From Steinernema hermaphroditum (lineage: Eukaryota; Nematoda; Chromadorea; Rhabditida; Steinernematidae): a DNA stretch of 64,000 bases. The translations under genes and the position numbers were made by a program. Where the stretch lies: the NCBI GenBank assembly GCA_030435675.1, contig CM059621.1:11966001-12030000 (forward strand), written 5' to 3'. The notes beneath the pieces are model-generated. The model was not told the DNA's origin. It saw nothing but the letters and a program-made list of their open reading frames with translations, and did no database searches. The first letter of the stretch is position 1; each line of letters starts with the position of its first letter. Positions 35,321-46,632 of the stretch are shown piece after piece.

Positions 35321-37411
35321 ATGCGATATTTCCTCATTTTTCTGTTGTATTTCGCGTCAAGTAGTGCTGTCACCGTGAAGACAAACAAAGGCAAAGTTGA
35401 AGGTTACACGTCTTATGACGCAGGGTTGGAGAGACCTGTCCATGTCTTCAAGGTAACCATCAAGCGTTCCATGAGAATCTGTAGTTTGTAGGCTGTGCCC
35501 TTCGCGGAGCCTCCTGTTGGAGATCTGCGATTCGCTCTGCCACAAGATGCTCTTCCGTGGGAGGGGGTGATCAATACAACGGAGTACTCTCCAGCGTGCA
35601 TGAGTAACACGACGAGGACGAGGTCACCACAGGAGAACATCAGCGAGGACTGCCTCTACTTGAATATCTTTGCCGATAAGAGATGTTTTGTATGAACATC
35701 CATAAAACACTAGATGAAGAGCGGTGGTTCAGGCTAATCGCACCTATCCATGTCCTATAATCGCCTACATCCATGGCGGCAGCTTCACATATGACTCCGC
35801 TGTGATGTTCAACGACACTCGGATAATCCAAAAATACGCAAGTCACGAGATCATCTTCGTGATTCCCGCGTTTCGACTTGGAATCTTCGGCTTCCTCGAT
35901 CTGGGAAACGACGACGTCGTGCAGAGAAACATCGGAATGTACGGTCAGTTTTGGCGCTAGATGTTCCCTATTCGCCTCTTCAGATATCATAAAGTCTCTG
36001 AAGTGGATCAAAGAAGAGATAGGCAGCTTCGGAGGCGATCCAAACAGTGTCACTTTGATGGGAAACAGCGCCGGAGCGTCATCAGTCGCTTACCTCATGC
36101 TGAGTCCTGGGGTACCGGACGACGCCTTCCACCAAGGAATCAGTCTGAGTAACGCCCCTGATCTGGCGAGCAACTCGAACCAGCGGCTTTCTCAGTTGAT
36201 GATCGATTCTGTCGGGGTAAGGTGAATCCACAAAAGCGAGAACTCCCTTATAGTGCAATGAATCCCACTGGACAACACAAGAAATGGTCCACTGTTTGAA
36301 AGGAAAATCGGCGCTTGAACTGATTGGATGGCAACGAGAACTGGAATCCGCACCTATCCAATCGTTTAGCGGGCCTACGAAGAACACGCCCCTCTTTCCA
36401 GGAAGCTACTCAAGCCTACTGAGAGGCGGGAAGGCTAAGCCAATAATTCTTGGGACGACAAAGTACGAATTCACCCGAAGTAATGACGACTCAATTGAGT
36501 ACAAGAAGACGTACTGCGACTTCTACTGTCGCTTCTTCGAATACCACACGACCGAAGCTTATGAGGCGTGTTTGAGATTCTACCTGAACGAGACGGGAAT
36601 GTATTCAGGTCGGTCTTGCGAGTGGGAAACAACTTCGAACGGTGATCTTAGGCGAATACTCCCTTGAAGGCGAAGCTATCCATGCTCTCAACTACAGGGA
36701 CGCCGTCGTGTGGGAATCCAAAGGAGCGCCGGTGTATCTTTCGTCCTTCAACTTAAATAATCACTCGATCCACGCTAGAGACATGCTTTTTGCTATAGGA
36801 CTTCACCCAGTGGCCATCATGACTGAGGAGGAGAAGTTTATGGACAAATACTATCCAGCGCTTTTTAGAAATTTCGTGAAGAGAGGGCAGCCCGATAAGA
36901 GTGGGTTATTCGAAGGCAGACGATCCCTACTGTTGCCATTTCAGAGTGGAAGCCACTGGGAGCGGATGGAAAAGGATATTTCGTCATCGACGTCATTAAG
37001 AACGGCTCAGAAGTGATCCTTCCCCACCAAACAAACGCCTATTACTACCCTGATCATGTTCACTTCTGGCTATCGTACCTCTCATCCGTCAACGAAAAGG
37101 CGCTAGAGGCAGGAAACAAGACAGAGGACAGTCCCTTGATCTCCTCTCTGCTTTTTCCGGCAGTGAACAATCAGCTTCCTCTAGAAACAGAATCTAAAAT
37201 GGAAGCCTTGGAGGAAGAGAACGAATCTCTTCTCTCCGCTTTCTGGGTCGTGGTCGTCATCGCCCTGATTCTGGCCGCCGCCATCCTCGTCATGATCGTC
37301 GCAAATCAGATCAATCCGAAGCTACAGAAGGGTTACAACTACGCGGAGGAGATGGAGATCTTCGGGAACACCGGGAAGGCGGGGATCGTCGTGTACGGCG
37401 CCACCAACTAA
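35321..37411 (+). CDS. Type-B carboxylesterase, membrane-anchored
   Basis: Seven exons (35321-35452, 35492-35689, 35733-35943, 35984-36216, 36254-36608, 36652-36900, 36945-37411) join in frame to 614 aa. A signal peptide (MRYFLIFLLYFASSSA) is followed by the alpha/beta-hydrolase core: FAEPPVGDLRF, SEDCLYLNIF, oxyanion YIHGGSF, nucleophile elbow GNSAG, an acidic LGTTKYEF region and the catalytic His segment HARDMLFAIG. A transmembrane helix (VVVVIALILAAAILVMIVA) and a 40-residue cytosolic tail close the protein. It should hydrolyse carboxylic esters outside the cell or in the secretory pathway; the substrate is unknown. Intron positions are the same as in the next gene, and exons 3, 4 and 6 have identical lengths, so the two are tandem duplicates. 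The donor after 36608 (GTCGGT) is weak, but the join is the one that keeps frame and matches the neighbour. Confidence 0.9.
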
Positions 37412-37541
37412 AGTGACTTCCTCCTTTTTATGCCATAATAAACTATCTCGTCAGTTGATGATGACCCTTATCAGCGGTAGACTCAAAGTGATCCTTCGCG
37501 TGCGCACGTCGACGTCCTCTTTTGATCTGAGAGTCACGAAC

Positions 37542-39568
37542 ATGTTTATTGTGGTGTTCCTATCGCTCTTTGCGCTATTAGATGGAATCGTTATACGTAC
37601 AAATCGAGGGGAGATCCAAGGATACACGTCATATGAGGGAGGTATCGACACTCCCGTCCATGTCTTTAAGGTAAGGGATATTCCACGAATAGGACAACAA
37701 TGATTGGCTAGGCAGTTCCTTTTGCAAAAGCTCCTATCGGGGACCTCAGATTTCGTCTCCTCGAAGATCCTCTTCCATGGGATGGGATCCTAAAAGCGAC
37801 GGAATATTCGACCGCATGCATGAGCAACTCCACGAGGACCTTCTCCCCTCAGAAGAACATCAGCGAGGACTGCCTCTACTTGAATATCTTTGCGGACAAG
37901 AGATGTTTTGATGTAGGATCGCACTTCTCGATTTCTACTTTGTCTTTTCAGCAAGGCCGAAGCCGATCTTGTCCGGTCGTTCCATACATACATGGTGGCA
38001 GCTTCACGTACGATTCCGCTGTGATGTTCAACGACACTCAGATAATCCAAAAGTACGCGAACAAGGAGATTGTGTTCGTGATTCCAGCTTACCGCATCGG
38101 TATATTCGGGTTTCTTGATTTGGGGAACGACGACGTAGTGAGGAGGAATGTTGGACTGTATGGTAAGTAGCATATGGGCCTTCACCCTTTCACATCTAAT
38201 CTTTTGGTTAACTCCTAACAATCCTCAACTTTTGATTCGATTTTTGCCCTTTTTCCAACTTACACCTAGACGTTGTGCACGCCCTGAAATGGATAAAAGA
38301 GGAAATCCGAAATTTCGGAGGCGACCCCGACCGGATCACCCTCTTCGGCAGCAGCAGCGGTGCTTCCGTCGTCGCCTACTTGACAATGAGTCCGATCGTC
38401 CCGCTGGACTACTTCCACCAGTCGATCGCCCTCAGCAACGCCCCAAACATGATGAAGGACGGGAACAGGAACATGTCCATCTTGGTCGCCGAACGTATCG
38501 GAGTAAGCACTCCCTCTCCCGGAGCAAAAAGACCTTCTTCAGTGTTCTGGGCCGGGCGCCACTGATCAAGACATCGTCGACTGTCTCCGTTCCAAGTCCG
38601 CCCTCGAAATCGTAGGATGGCAACGATCTCTCGAGGTCCGTGGAAGTCTCGTGATACAAGGACCCGAGCCCGACTCCCTCATGCTTCCCGGGAACTACTT
38701 CGAGCTGATGACCAAAGCGCCAGCCAAACCCATCCTTCTCGGCCAAACAAAGCACGAATTCATAAACACCCACGAGATTGACAACTACGAGGAGGTCTAC
38801 TGTTCTTCCTACTGTAGATTCTTCGAGTATCACACGAAAGAAGCGATTGACGAGTGCGTTCGATACTACACCAACAAAACAGGTCGATATGACGGTAAAG
38901 ATCGCTTTCTTCCATGGACTAGAAGTGCTTGTAGGGGAACATACGGTGGAGGCGGAGGCTATCCACGCGATAAACTACAGGGATGCACTGCTCTGGACAT
39001 CCAAGGGAGCTCCCGTTTACCTGACTTCCTTCAACATGGTCAATCACTCAAAACACGCCGACGATCTGCTGTTCGCCCTGGGCATTCATCCACAGCCCTC
39101 CATGAACGAAGAGGAGCGATTCATGGATCGGTCTTACCCGGAGGTTCTAGTGAATTTTGTGAAGAATGGAAGGCCGCCAGAGGGTGCACACATACTACTT
39201 TGAAAGCATTTGACACTCACTGTTTAGATTGGAGGCCTTTCAACGAAAATGGATCTGGATACTACGTGTTTGACGCCAAGAAGAATGGAAGCGATATTGT
39301 CTTTCCTCACTTCGAGAATTCGCCGTTCTTTCCTGGCCATGCACACTTCTGGCTTTCCCATTTGGCTGAAGTCGACAAGGAAGCTCGGTCAGTTAGAAGA
39401 ACGCTACAGAAAGACGGCGTCACACTGCTGAAAAAGACGAACCACTTGCACTTTTCCGCCTTTGCCTTAGCTTTCACGTTGTTCTTTGTTCTTGCTGGAG
39501 TCGTGCTGGTGTTGATACTTACTCAAAAGGAAGAGCCGAACAGGCGCCAGGGGTATGAGTATGTGTGA
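37542..39568 (+). CDS. Type-B carboxylesterase, membrane-anchored (tandem paralogue)
   Basis: Seven exons (37542-37670, 37712-37912, 37952-38162, 38270-38502, 38543-38894, 38935-39183, 39228-39568) join in frame to 571 aa. It has a signal peptide (MFIVVFLSLFALLDG), PFAKAPIGDLRFRL, SEDCLYLNIF, YIHGGSF, nucleophile elbow GSSSG, the LGQTKHEF acidic region and the His segment HADDLLFALG, so the triad looks complete. A C-terminal membrane helix (AFALAFTLFFVLAGVVLVLI) precedes a short basic tail that is shorter than in the upstream paralogue. It starts only 130 bp after that gene's stop, and the two could share regulation. An AATAAA-like signal is not obvious at the very end. Confidence 0.9.
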
Positions 39569-39729
39569 GATAAAGGAGCAATGTTGACATAATCTTGTTA
39601 GTTGTTTATTCCTCTTACTTTTGCATAAACATCTAAAAACAAAAGACGTGGATATGTACCAATTCGCATTCTAGAAGCTTTCACTCGCTCATTTCCCATC
39701 GCAATCAAATTATTTCATTGCTAACGGCA

Positions 39730-40278
39730 TCAAAGAACGCCGAAAAACCAGTGTTGCACTGTACTGTCCGTGAGATAAGAGGCCTTCAACGCCATCCGAT
39801 TCAGAATCAGCTTCCCCATAGCAAACTCGCCACTGTTTTCCCCAGTTTGCAATGTTTGGATGACCTTCTTCGGCAGCATTACAGCGAAAAGCGGACGCGC
39901 ACGTTCGCCACCGAAGCGATCAAAGAGCGCCTCTCGCTCGCCTTCGAACTCCGCGAAGACGGCTGCGTCGATCGTTTTCTTCTCCGTGGCGGCAGTGACG
40001 CTGTCACTCTCGCTCGCGCCTCTCCCGCGGCCTCCCGCTCGCTCTCCTGCGCCGTCCACGGAGAAACTCTCGGCAACGTGCATAATCGGAACTTTCGCTC
40101 GCTGCAGCTGCCGGCGCTTCGGATCTCCACTGACGCGCGCGCCCGCGCCGCCCTCCTCCGCTGCTCTCTGCCAGTCGATCCTCGCGATTCCACTCATCGC
40201 TGCCGCTCCGTTCGATCGCTCCCCCAACTTCGGCACGAATTCTCTGCCTCGCGCCACTTGTGGCATTTCCGTTCTTGC
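39730..40278 (-). CDS. Hypothetical protein, divergent from PGK
   Basis: This is an open minus-strand frame of about 180 codons with good coding character in its second half (FAEFEGEREALFDRFGGER, FAVMLPKKVIQTLQTG, ending HWFFGVL). It is Ala/Arg/Gly-rich in the first half. The ATG region near MPQVARG is a plausible start. No domain is recognised. It would be divergently transcribed from phosphoglycerate kinase with a gap of about 340 bp. A long overlapping plus-strand frame covers the same bases; composition there looks like a shadow. Confidence 0.4.
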   Translation of the reverse strand, partial: ARTEMPQVARGREFVPKLGERSNGAAAMSGIARIDWQRAAEEGGAGARVSGDPKRRQLQRAKVPIMHVAESFSVDGAGERAGGRGRGASESDSVTAATEKKTIDAAVFAEFEGEREALFDRFGGERARPLFAVMLPKKVIQTLQTGENSGEFAMGKLILNRMALKASYLTDSTVQHWFFGVL

Positions 40279-40614
40279 GATCGCCCCACTGATAAGCACT
40301 TTGGAGTGCCAACAGCGGCACCCGGAGCGATTGCGGGCGTTTTTTCGACTGTGATAAGCGGAGAAAATCGGCGCGGGGTGAAGTTGTCGCGTGTCACTCC
40401 TAAAAACGTTTGGTGTGCTCTGTTGGGGGTCCTGCTGTCCTTATTCGAGATGATGGTGACAGCGGATCGACCGACTTCAGGCAATTTAGTGCCGCGAAAA
40501 AACGTGATTTTGCTATGTTGCCTACGTGTCTATTGTCGGTGTTTACGTGTGTAGTTCTCTATCTGCCTGCCTATTTGCATTTGTACTTTGCAGACCGTCA
40601 CCTTGGAACCGAAA

Positions 40615-42048
40615 ATGACCCTCAACAAGCTCTCGATTGATAAAGTCGCCGTCGCCGGCAAGCGTGTCCTCATTCGCGTCGACTTCAACGTGCCGCAGAA
40701 GAACGGAGAAATTACCAACAACCAGCGCATTGTCGCTGCGTTGCCGACGATCAGGGTATTTTCGTTGTTTTATCCATCTGTGGTGATCACCTTTTTTTGC
40801 AGCATGCGCTGGATAATGGAGCGAAGTCGGTTGTATTGATGAGCCACTTGGGTCGCCCTGATGGCCGCCACCAGGAGAAGTTCACCCTCCGGCCAGTAGC
40901 CAAGGAGCTGGAAACTCTTCTCGGAAAGTCCGTTTAACCTTCGGGAAGCAATAAATAACCTAGTTGGGTTTAGGCCTGTGGTCTTTCTCGAGGACTGCGT
41001 CGGTGCCGAAGTCGAGCAGGCCACGGCGAACCCCCCGAACGGCGCTGTAATCCTACTGGAGAACCTGCGCTTCCACATCGAGGAGGAAGGAAAGGGCGTC
41101 AACGAGGCCGGAGAGAAGGTGAAGGCGGACAAGGAAGCCGTCGAGAAGTTCCGTGCATCCCTTTCAAAGCACGGCGATGTCTACATCAACGACGCCTTTG
41201 GAACTGCTCACCGCGCCCACAGGTAGAATCACAGCGGCTCGAGATGATTGTCATATCAGTGTCGTTTAGCTCTATGGTCGGATGTGCCTTGAAGGAGCGC
41301 GCCACCGGATTCCTGATGAAGAAGGAGCTGGAATACTTTGCGAAGGCGCTCGAATCGCCAGAACGCCCCTTCCTCGCCATCCTGGGAGGCGCCAAGGTTG
41401 CCGACAAGATCCAACTGATTCGCAACCTCTGCGACAAAGTCGACGAAATGATCATTGGCGGTGGAATGGCCTTCACTTTCCTGAAGGTGCTTAATGGAAC
41501 CAACATTGGAAATTCCCTATACGATGAGGAAGGAGCCAAGATCGTTCACGAGCTCATGGAGAAGGCCAAGGAGAAGAATGTGACGATCCACTTGCCCACG
41601 GACTTCGTGAACGCCGACAAATTTGCCGAAGACGCGGCGTTCAACGTTACTGACCTGAAGACGGGTGTGCCCGATGGCTACATGGTTCGTGCAGCTTACA
41701 AGCAGTTCCCTTCATCTTTGTCGTTTGCAGGGACTCGATGTCGGACCGGAGTCGACCAAGAAGTTCGCCGAAGTCGTCAAGAAGGCCAAGACGATCGTTT
41801 GGAACGGTCCCGCTGGAGTGTTCGAGTTCGATAACTTCTCGAGGGGCACCAAGGGCCTCATGGATGCCGTCGTTGAAGCGACTTCGAAGGGTGCCATCAC
41901 CATCATTGGAGGAGGCGACACCGCTACGGCGTGCAAGAAGTGGAACACGGAGGCGAAGGTTAGCCACGTGAGCACTGGCGGTGGAGCCAGCTTGGAGCTG
42001 CTCGAAGGCAAGGTCCTTCCCGGTGTCGACGCCCTCTCTTCGGCCTAA
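40615..42048 (+). CDS. Phosphoglycerate kinase
   Basis: This glycolytic cytosolic enzyme transfers phosphate from 1,3-bisphosphoglycerate to ADP, giving ATP and 3-phosphoglycerate. Five exons (40615-40755, 40803-40927, 40974-41222, 41270-41684, 41731-42048) join in frame to 415 aa, the normal family length. The signature [11 protein letters not shown] is near the N-terminus, then [69 protein letters not shown] and the nucleotide-loop [16 protein letters not shown] acceptor lies 23 nt before the ATG and may be a trans-splice site. Its last 390 bp, including 3' flank, are duplicated at 51284-51660. Confidence 0.97.
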
Positions 42049-43092
42049 ATTCCCTGTAGATATACTGCCCGAACGCAGTGAATGTATTTAAAATTGTTGT
42101 TTCGAGATTTATGTTTTAGTCTTTATTTTGAGGACGAGTAATTTATTGTCGATAGTTTGATATAAATGCGGTTAGAATGCTGTATTTGTTGTTGTGTTGT
42201 TTTGCAGGTCCGTTGTGCTGGTCAGTGGAAATGGCATGTACACACACCTGGGTGTGGCGACACCACCCAAATAATACCGCCATTTTCCTTACATAAAGCC
42301 AAAATGTATGATGCAATGAATTCTTCAGGTTTTCACATGCAACTCTAGACATCGGAGGTTGAATCAAGCTTTATTCTCTTTGCATATGTCATAGATCTAG
42401 ATTTGGCTTAGGTTCCGGCTTAAAAATATGTCTAGATATGTGAGGCACGCGTCTGGATTACCGTGTTCATGTAGATACAAAGGTTCCGGCTTAAAAAACA
42501 TAATCTCGGTAGTGGTTGCGTTCTATCTAAGTATTCAAAAGTGTTTTCAGTTTTTGTCCGCTAACCCTCCGTAGATTGATGCATTCTCGACACATGGGGC
42601 GTTAAATTAAAACGCCATGACATTAAAAACGAAGAGCAAACGCACGAAAGATCCGCTTTTTGCAATACGCTAGTTCAAAATTCTCCGCCGCGCTATCATT
42701 GATCGCTTTCACGGAGTTAAAAAATGACTCGGTGACTCGACTCGGCTCGGCCAAGTCCGACTCGACTAAATACGGTAGATTTACATAAAATGACCTGTTT
42801 ACCCCATTTTTCTCGGCCGGGGGGGGGGAGTGAAGAGGGGTCTAATCTTATGTTTATGTTTAATTTATGGGTCTGAGGGTGTGTGGATTTACGTCAACCA
42901 TAAAGCGACACTATAATTACAAGAACACTGCAATGGACGTCATGCGTGAACGCATATGAAAACAGACGCCACCCCACGCACCTGAAGTGCATCTAATTCA
43001 AGCTAAAAGAGCTCGTTCATCTCGGGATGCAAAACGGATTAAAAAAAGTGGGTTGAGAATCTCTAGCTCGACCACACACTGGCAAAGTTGAC
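42049..43092. other. PGK 3' flank and retrotransposon insertion region
   Basis: 42049-42207 is the PGK 3' flank duplicated at 51.5 kb, ending at a TTTTGCAG acceptor-like site. The rest is non-coding, with a short GACTCG-rich run near 42730 and a G-tract at about 42820. The PAT-like element begins at 43093. Confidence 0.6.
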
Positions 43093-43280
43093 TGGCTATT
43101 TCGTCGTAGTAGTCAGAATCAACCTGGGTCTTGTAGCGGGAACTTGCTGAGTATCAGCAAGTAGGAAATGTAGTAGGTTCGGTTTTCGCGCTGGCTAGCA
43201 ACGAAAACCGACGGCGAATTTCTTTATCTTGCTTCTAAGTTCACTCTTAATACTGGGAAATTACTCTTTTTCAGTTAGTT
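43093..43280 (+). repeat. Split direct repeat A1 of the PAT element
   Basis: 188 bp starting TGGCTATTTCGTCG and ending TTTTTCAGTTAGTT; recurs at 46417-46604. It contains two hairpins: ACTTGCTGA/TCAGCAAGT and CGGTTTTCG/CGAAAACCG. Confidence 0.92.
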
Positions 43281-43706
43281 TTAGTTTAGTTAGTGCGGGA
43301 ATTGATTCTGTGGTGTCATTTAGCAGTTATTCGTGGCATAGCAGTCGAATACTTCCTGCTAGATCGGTCGACCGCATTCCCGATCTCTAGTATAAAGCAG
43401 TCGATCCTTACTCCTGCTTGAACAGTCGATCGTACTCCTGTTCGTTGTTCAGTCGAGCCACCTCCTGAACTTAGCGTCCATCTTGGACCGGGAAAAGTAT
43501 AGGCAGGATTTTGGGGCGTGTTTCGTGCAATAATCCGGGCAATTACGATCCTAAATTCCAATAACCTCTTTTGCGTTTCAGTCGGTGTATCTCATCTTGG
43601 CTTGGGAGTTCTTCGGTGTCTCTAGGCGGTATACAAATTCGTTTCTCTGTTTTCTTCGAGTAAGTCGAATTATTCTCTTCCAAGAGTTACTGCCTGTCTC
43701 TTCAGA

Positions 43707-44366
43707 ATGGAGCACAGCCCGGAATCTCCTCGCGGTGAGCCTGAGAACGCTGTCGACATGCTCCTTTCCGCCGTGGCGAGGCTGGAAAGTAAGATTGAAG
43801 CCCGTGGCACCCCAATGCCAGAAAAACAGCTAAAGAGTTCGCGGCTCAACGTTCAACATGAACTCATTTCGGATTGGATTAGCCGTCTGAATCGCGTAAA
43901 CTCCGAAGACCCCGTTCTCACGGGCGTAATAGAAGATATGAAGGCGAGAAACCTTCTACTGCGCAAGGCTGATGTGAAACCGGAGTTTTTTGTGTTTTTC
44001 GACAACTATCGCGAAGCTGAACCGGATATGCCGTTCGCTCAGTGCGTTTCTGAAGCGTTGAAGAAGTTCAACGAGCTCGAAGCCACTCGCCCTCGTGGCG
44101 CAGCCTCGTATTCGGGTCGCAAACGGCCCTTTCGCCCGAGCGGCACCAGTGGAGGACGCGCTGGTGTCGCGTACAACCGCGAGTCCGGTCTTGTCCAGCA
44201 GCTCTCGCAGCAAGTATATGCGATCCAACAGCAGCTCAATAGCCAAGGATTTACGGGCGCTGCGCCAAGGAATCAAAGGCCTGCAGGACCGCCCTTCTGC
44301 TTCTTCTGCAAAGGATTCGGTCACTACGCCCGGCAATGTCCGCAAGGATCTGCGAGCCGTCAATGA
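43707..44366 (+). CDS. Gag-like protein of the PAT element (CCHC knuckle)
   Basis: 219 aa from an ATG just after a CTTCAG acceptor-like site, encoding the putative nucleocapsid/structural protein. The first half is helical and charged, the middle is basic with FRPSGTSGG, then Gln-rich, and the C-terminus carries one zinc knuckle C-x2-C-x4-H-x4-C (CFFCKGFGHYARQC) 8 residues before the stop. It overlaps the pol frame, which is in the +1 frame relative to it. Confidence 0.85.
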   Translation: MEHSPESPRGEPENAVDMLLSAVARLESKIEARGTPMPEKQLKSSRLNVQHELISDWISRLNRVNSEDPVLTGVIEDMKARNLLLRKADVKPEFFVFFDNYREAEPDMPFAQCVSEALKKFNELEATRPRGAASYSGRKRPFRPSGTSGGRAGVAYNRESGLVQQLSQQVYAIQQQLNSQGFTGAAPRNQRPAGPPFCFFCKGFGHYARQCPQGSASRQ

Positions 44367-46290
44367 TCAAGGACGTCTTTCGAATTGGAGCGTTACGGGT
44401 ACGTTACGGCTTCATATTCAATTTTGGATAAAATTGCATACCCCACAGTGGCTTTTGAGCGTAATTCAATCAGGTTATGCTCTTCCTTTTCGCCCAGGGG
44501 TTGTTATTTCGTGCTTTTTGAAACCGAATGCTCACTCAGCTATAAGGGAATCTTCTTTCGTGGATAGCGAGATAGAATCTCTGCTATTGTCAGGTGCTAT
44601 AAGCTTATTTCCCCGTAAGCCTAGAGTTGTTAGCCCGTTGGGAGTAGTCCGCAATGAGTCATCCAATAAGAAGCGATTGGTTGTAGATTTATCGTGGCTA
44701 AACCAGTCTCTCGAGCACAAAACCATCGTTTTCGAACGCTTGGAGACAATATCGGCATTACTCCCGATAGGTGGGTATCTAGCTTCATATGATATGCGAA
44801 GCGGATATCATCACGTTGAAATCTCTAGGGCCGATAGGGAATTTTTAGGAATTCAGTGGGGTAGGAACTACTACGTTTTTAACGTGCTACCTTTCGGTCT
44901 CTCTACGGCACCTATGATTTTTACTAAACTGTTCCGCCCATTGTTGGAGCATTGGCGCGCAGATGGCATAACATGCGCATTGTACTTAGATGATGGTCTC
45001 ATCTTCGCAGACACTTACGATCAGTGTCAAAAGTATGTTGCTAGAATCAGAAGTGATCTTGCTGAAGCTGGTGTCGTAACCGCGGACGACAAGTGCATTT
45101 GGGACCCGGTCCAACGCCTAACATGGTTGGGCTACGATATCGATCTGGGTAGGGGTGGTGTCCGCATTTCGGAAAAACGCATAAATCGCCTTGCCGATAA
45201 GGTAAATTCGATGCTGAACTCGTCCGCACCATCCAAACTAGACCGAATGCAGCTCGCCGGGTCCTTTGCATCAGTTGGCTACGTTTTTGGCCCAGCCGCG
45301 CAGCTGAAAGCTCGTAATCTGCATAGTGTTTTAGTTGATATGGAGGATTTGTCAAAGCGAGCGATCAGAATGCTGTCCTTTGGTGAGAGAGTTGATTTAA
45401 CGTGGTGGCGATCGAATCTTGGACCTAGGAACTGGCGCCCACTCAAGCGCGTTTTCAACTCTCGCAGAATAGCTACGGATGCATCAGCAACAGGGGCTGG
45501 GGTAGTTATTTGGAACGAGGATGGCTCAACCTCGCGTTCGGGAATTAATTTCACGCCGGAAGACCGATCTGAGTCCAGCACTTTCAGGGAAGTGGCAGCA
45601 GTTCTTTTTGGTCTTCAGGTGTTCGCAAGCGAGCTCGGAGACGCCGTAGTTATCGTTCAGATCGATAATAAGGGCGCTGTCAGCGTCATCGAAAAAGGCA
45701 GCGCAAATCCAAAATTACAGCAGCTGGCTTCTCTGATTTTCGATCTCGCCGAGTCAATCGGATCCGAGATTAGGCCCGTATGGGTTCCGAGAGATGAAAA
45801 TACATTAGCGGATGAAGCCAGCCGCCTTCTCGATCGGGATGATTGGGGCATTCAACCAGAAATCTTTGATTTGTGTTGTGTTCGATGGGGCTATCCATCT
45901 ATTGATGCTTTCGCCAACAGTCGGAACGCTCTTTGTCCGCGATTTCTCTCGCGTTTTCCAGATGTAAACTCGGAAGGAGTGGATGCGTTCGCGTCAGCCT
46001 GGGAAGGAGAATTCATTTGGGCAGTACCGCCTCCGAATCTTATTCCCCGGGTAGTGCTGCAGCTTCTGGGTTGCAAAGGGAAGGCCATTCTGGGAATTCC
46101 ATGGTGGCCGTCACACATGTTTTTCCCGACCGTGTGGTCCGGAAAATCGTGGTTATGGTTCGTCAAAGATTTCATTCGTGTGGACCAAGGTTCGGCGCTG
46201 TTCACACCATCGACCTACGAGCATTCCGTGTTCAATGAACCCCTCTCATCTTTTGACTTTTATTTTCTCCTAATCGATTGCTCGCTTTAG
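44095..46290 (+). CDS. Pol of the PAT element: reverse transcriptase and RNase H
   Basis: The frame is open from 44095, but real translation probably begins near the end of gag (44366) by frameshift or reinitiation. The reverse transcriptase has VVDLSWLNQ, the palm motif YLDDG, and LPFGLSTAP upstream of it. RNase H follows with the acidic residues in ATDASATGAG, FREVAAV, VQIDNKGAV and LADEASR. The C-terminal part (SIDAFANSRNALCPRFLSRFP) is a segment typical of DIRS-order and related elements. No aspartic protease or DDE integrase is present, as expected. The frame has no internal stop. Confidence 0.9.
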   Translation: MAQPRIRVANGPFARAAPVEDALVSRTTASPVLSSSSRSKYMRSNSSSIAKDLRALRQGIKGLQDRPSASSAKDSVTTPGNVRKDLRAVNDQGRLSNWSVTGTLRLHIQFWIKLHTPQWLLSVIQSGYALPFRPGVVISCFLKPNAHSAIRESSFVDSEIESLLLSGAISLFPRKPRVVSPLGVVRNESSNKKRLVVDLSWLNQSLEHKTIVFERLETISALLPIGGYLASYDMRSGYHHVEISRADREFLGIQWGRNYYVFNVLPFGLSTAPMIFTKLFRPLLEHWRADGITCALYLDDGLIFADTYDQCQKYVARIRSDLAEAGVVTADDKCIWDPVQRLTWLGYDIDLGRGGVRISEKRINRLADKVNSMLNSSAPSKLDRMQLAGSFASVGYVFGPAAQLKARNLHSVLVDMEDLSKRAIRMLSFGERVDLTWWRSNLGPRNWRPLKRVFNSRRIATDASATGAGVVIWNEDGSTSRSGINFTPEDRSESSTFREVAAVLFGLQVFASELGDAVVIVQIDNKGAVSVIEKGSANPKLQQLASLIFDLAESIGSEIRPVWVPRDENTLADEASRLLDRDDWGIQPEIFDLCCVRWGYPSIDAFANSRNALCPRFLSRFPDVNSEGVDAFASAWEGEFIWAVPPPNLIPRVVLQLLGCKGKAILGIPWWPSHMFFPTVWSGKSWLWFVKDFIRVDQGSALFTPSTYEHSVFNEPLSSFDFYFLLIDCSL

Positions 46291-46304
46291 TGTTTCTTGC
46301 CTCC

Positions 46305-46416
46305 TGAACTTCATAAAGCATGCCTATTGTTGGAGTTAGGAGGTTGTGTGGTTGATTCCGTACGGAGACGAAATGTACTTTTTCGCGTAGAAGTGCGTAG
46401 CACTTAGGAGTGAAAA
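46305..46416 (+). repeat. Split direct repeat B1 of the PAT element
   Basis: 112 bp beginning TGAACTTCATAAAGC and ending GGAGTGAAAA, directly followed by A2. The second copy is at 47762-47873. Confidence 0.92.
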
Positions 46417-46604
46417 TGGCTATTTCGTCGTAGTAGTCAGAATCAACCTGGGTCTTGTAGCGGGAACTTGTTGAGTATCAGCAAGTAGGAAATGTAGTAG
46501 GTTCGGTTTTCGCGCTGGCTAGCAACGAAAACCGACGGCGAATTTCTTTATCTTGCTTCTAAGTTCACTCTTAATACTGGGAAATTACTCTTTTTCAGTT
46601 AGTT
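46417..46604 (+). repeat. Split direct repeat A2 of the PAT element
   Basis: 188 bp matching A1 except for one visible difference (TTGTTGAG for TTGCTGAG), which weakens one hairpin stem. Confidence 0.92.
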
Positions 46605-46632
46605 CCCCCCACGTCCCATCCCTAGTTAATGT

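Noticed and set aside
39718..40554. Plus-strand 278-codon frame upstream of PGK
   Set aside because: Its composition looks like the complement of the minus-strand frame, with no motif and no start context.
43093..46604. Reading A1/A2 as LTRs of a Gypsy or BEL element
   Set aside because: There is no protease or DDE integrase, the repeats are not terminal on both sides, and a tyrosine recombinase with split A/B repeats is present.
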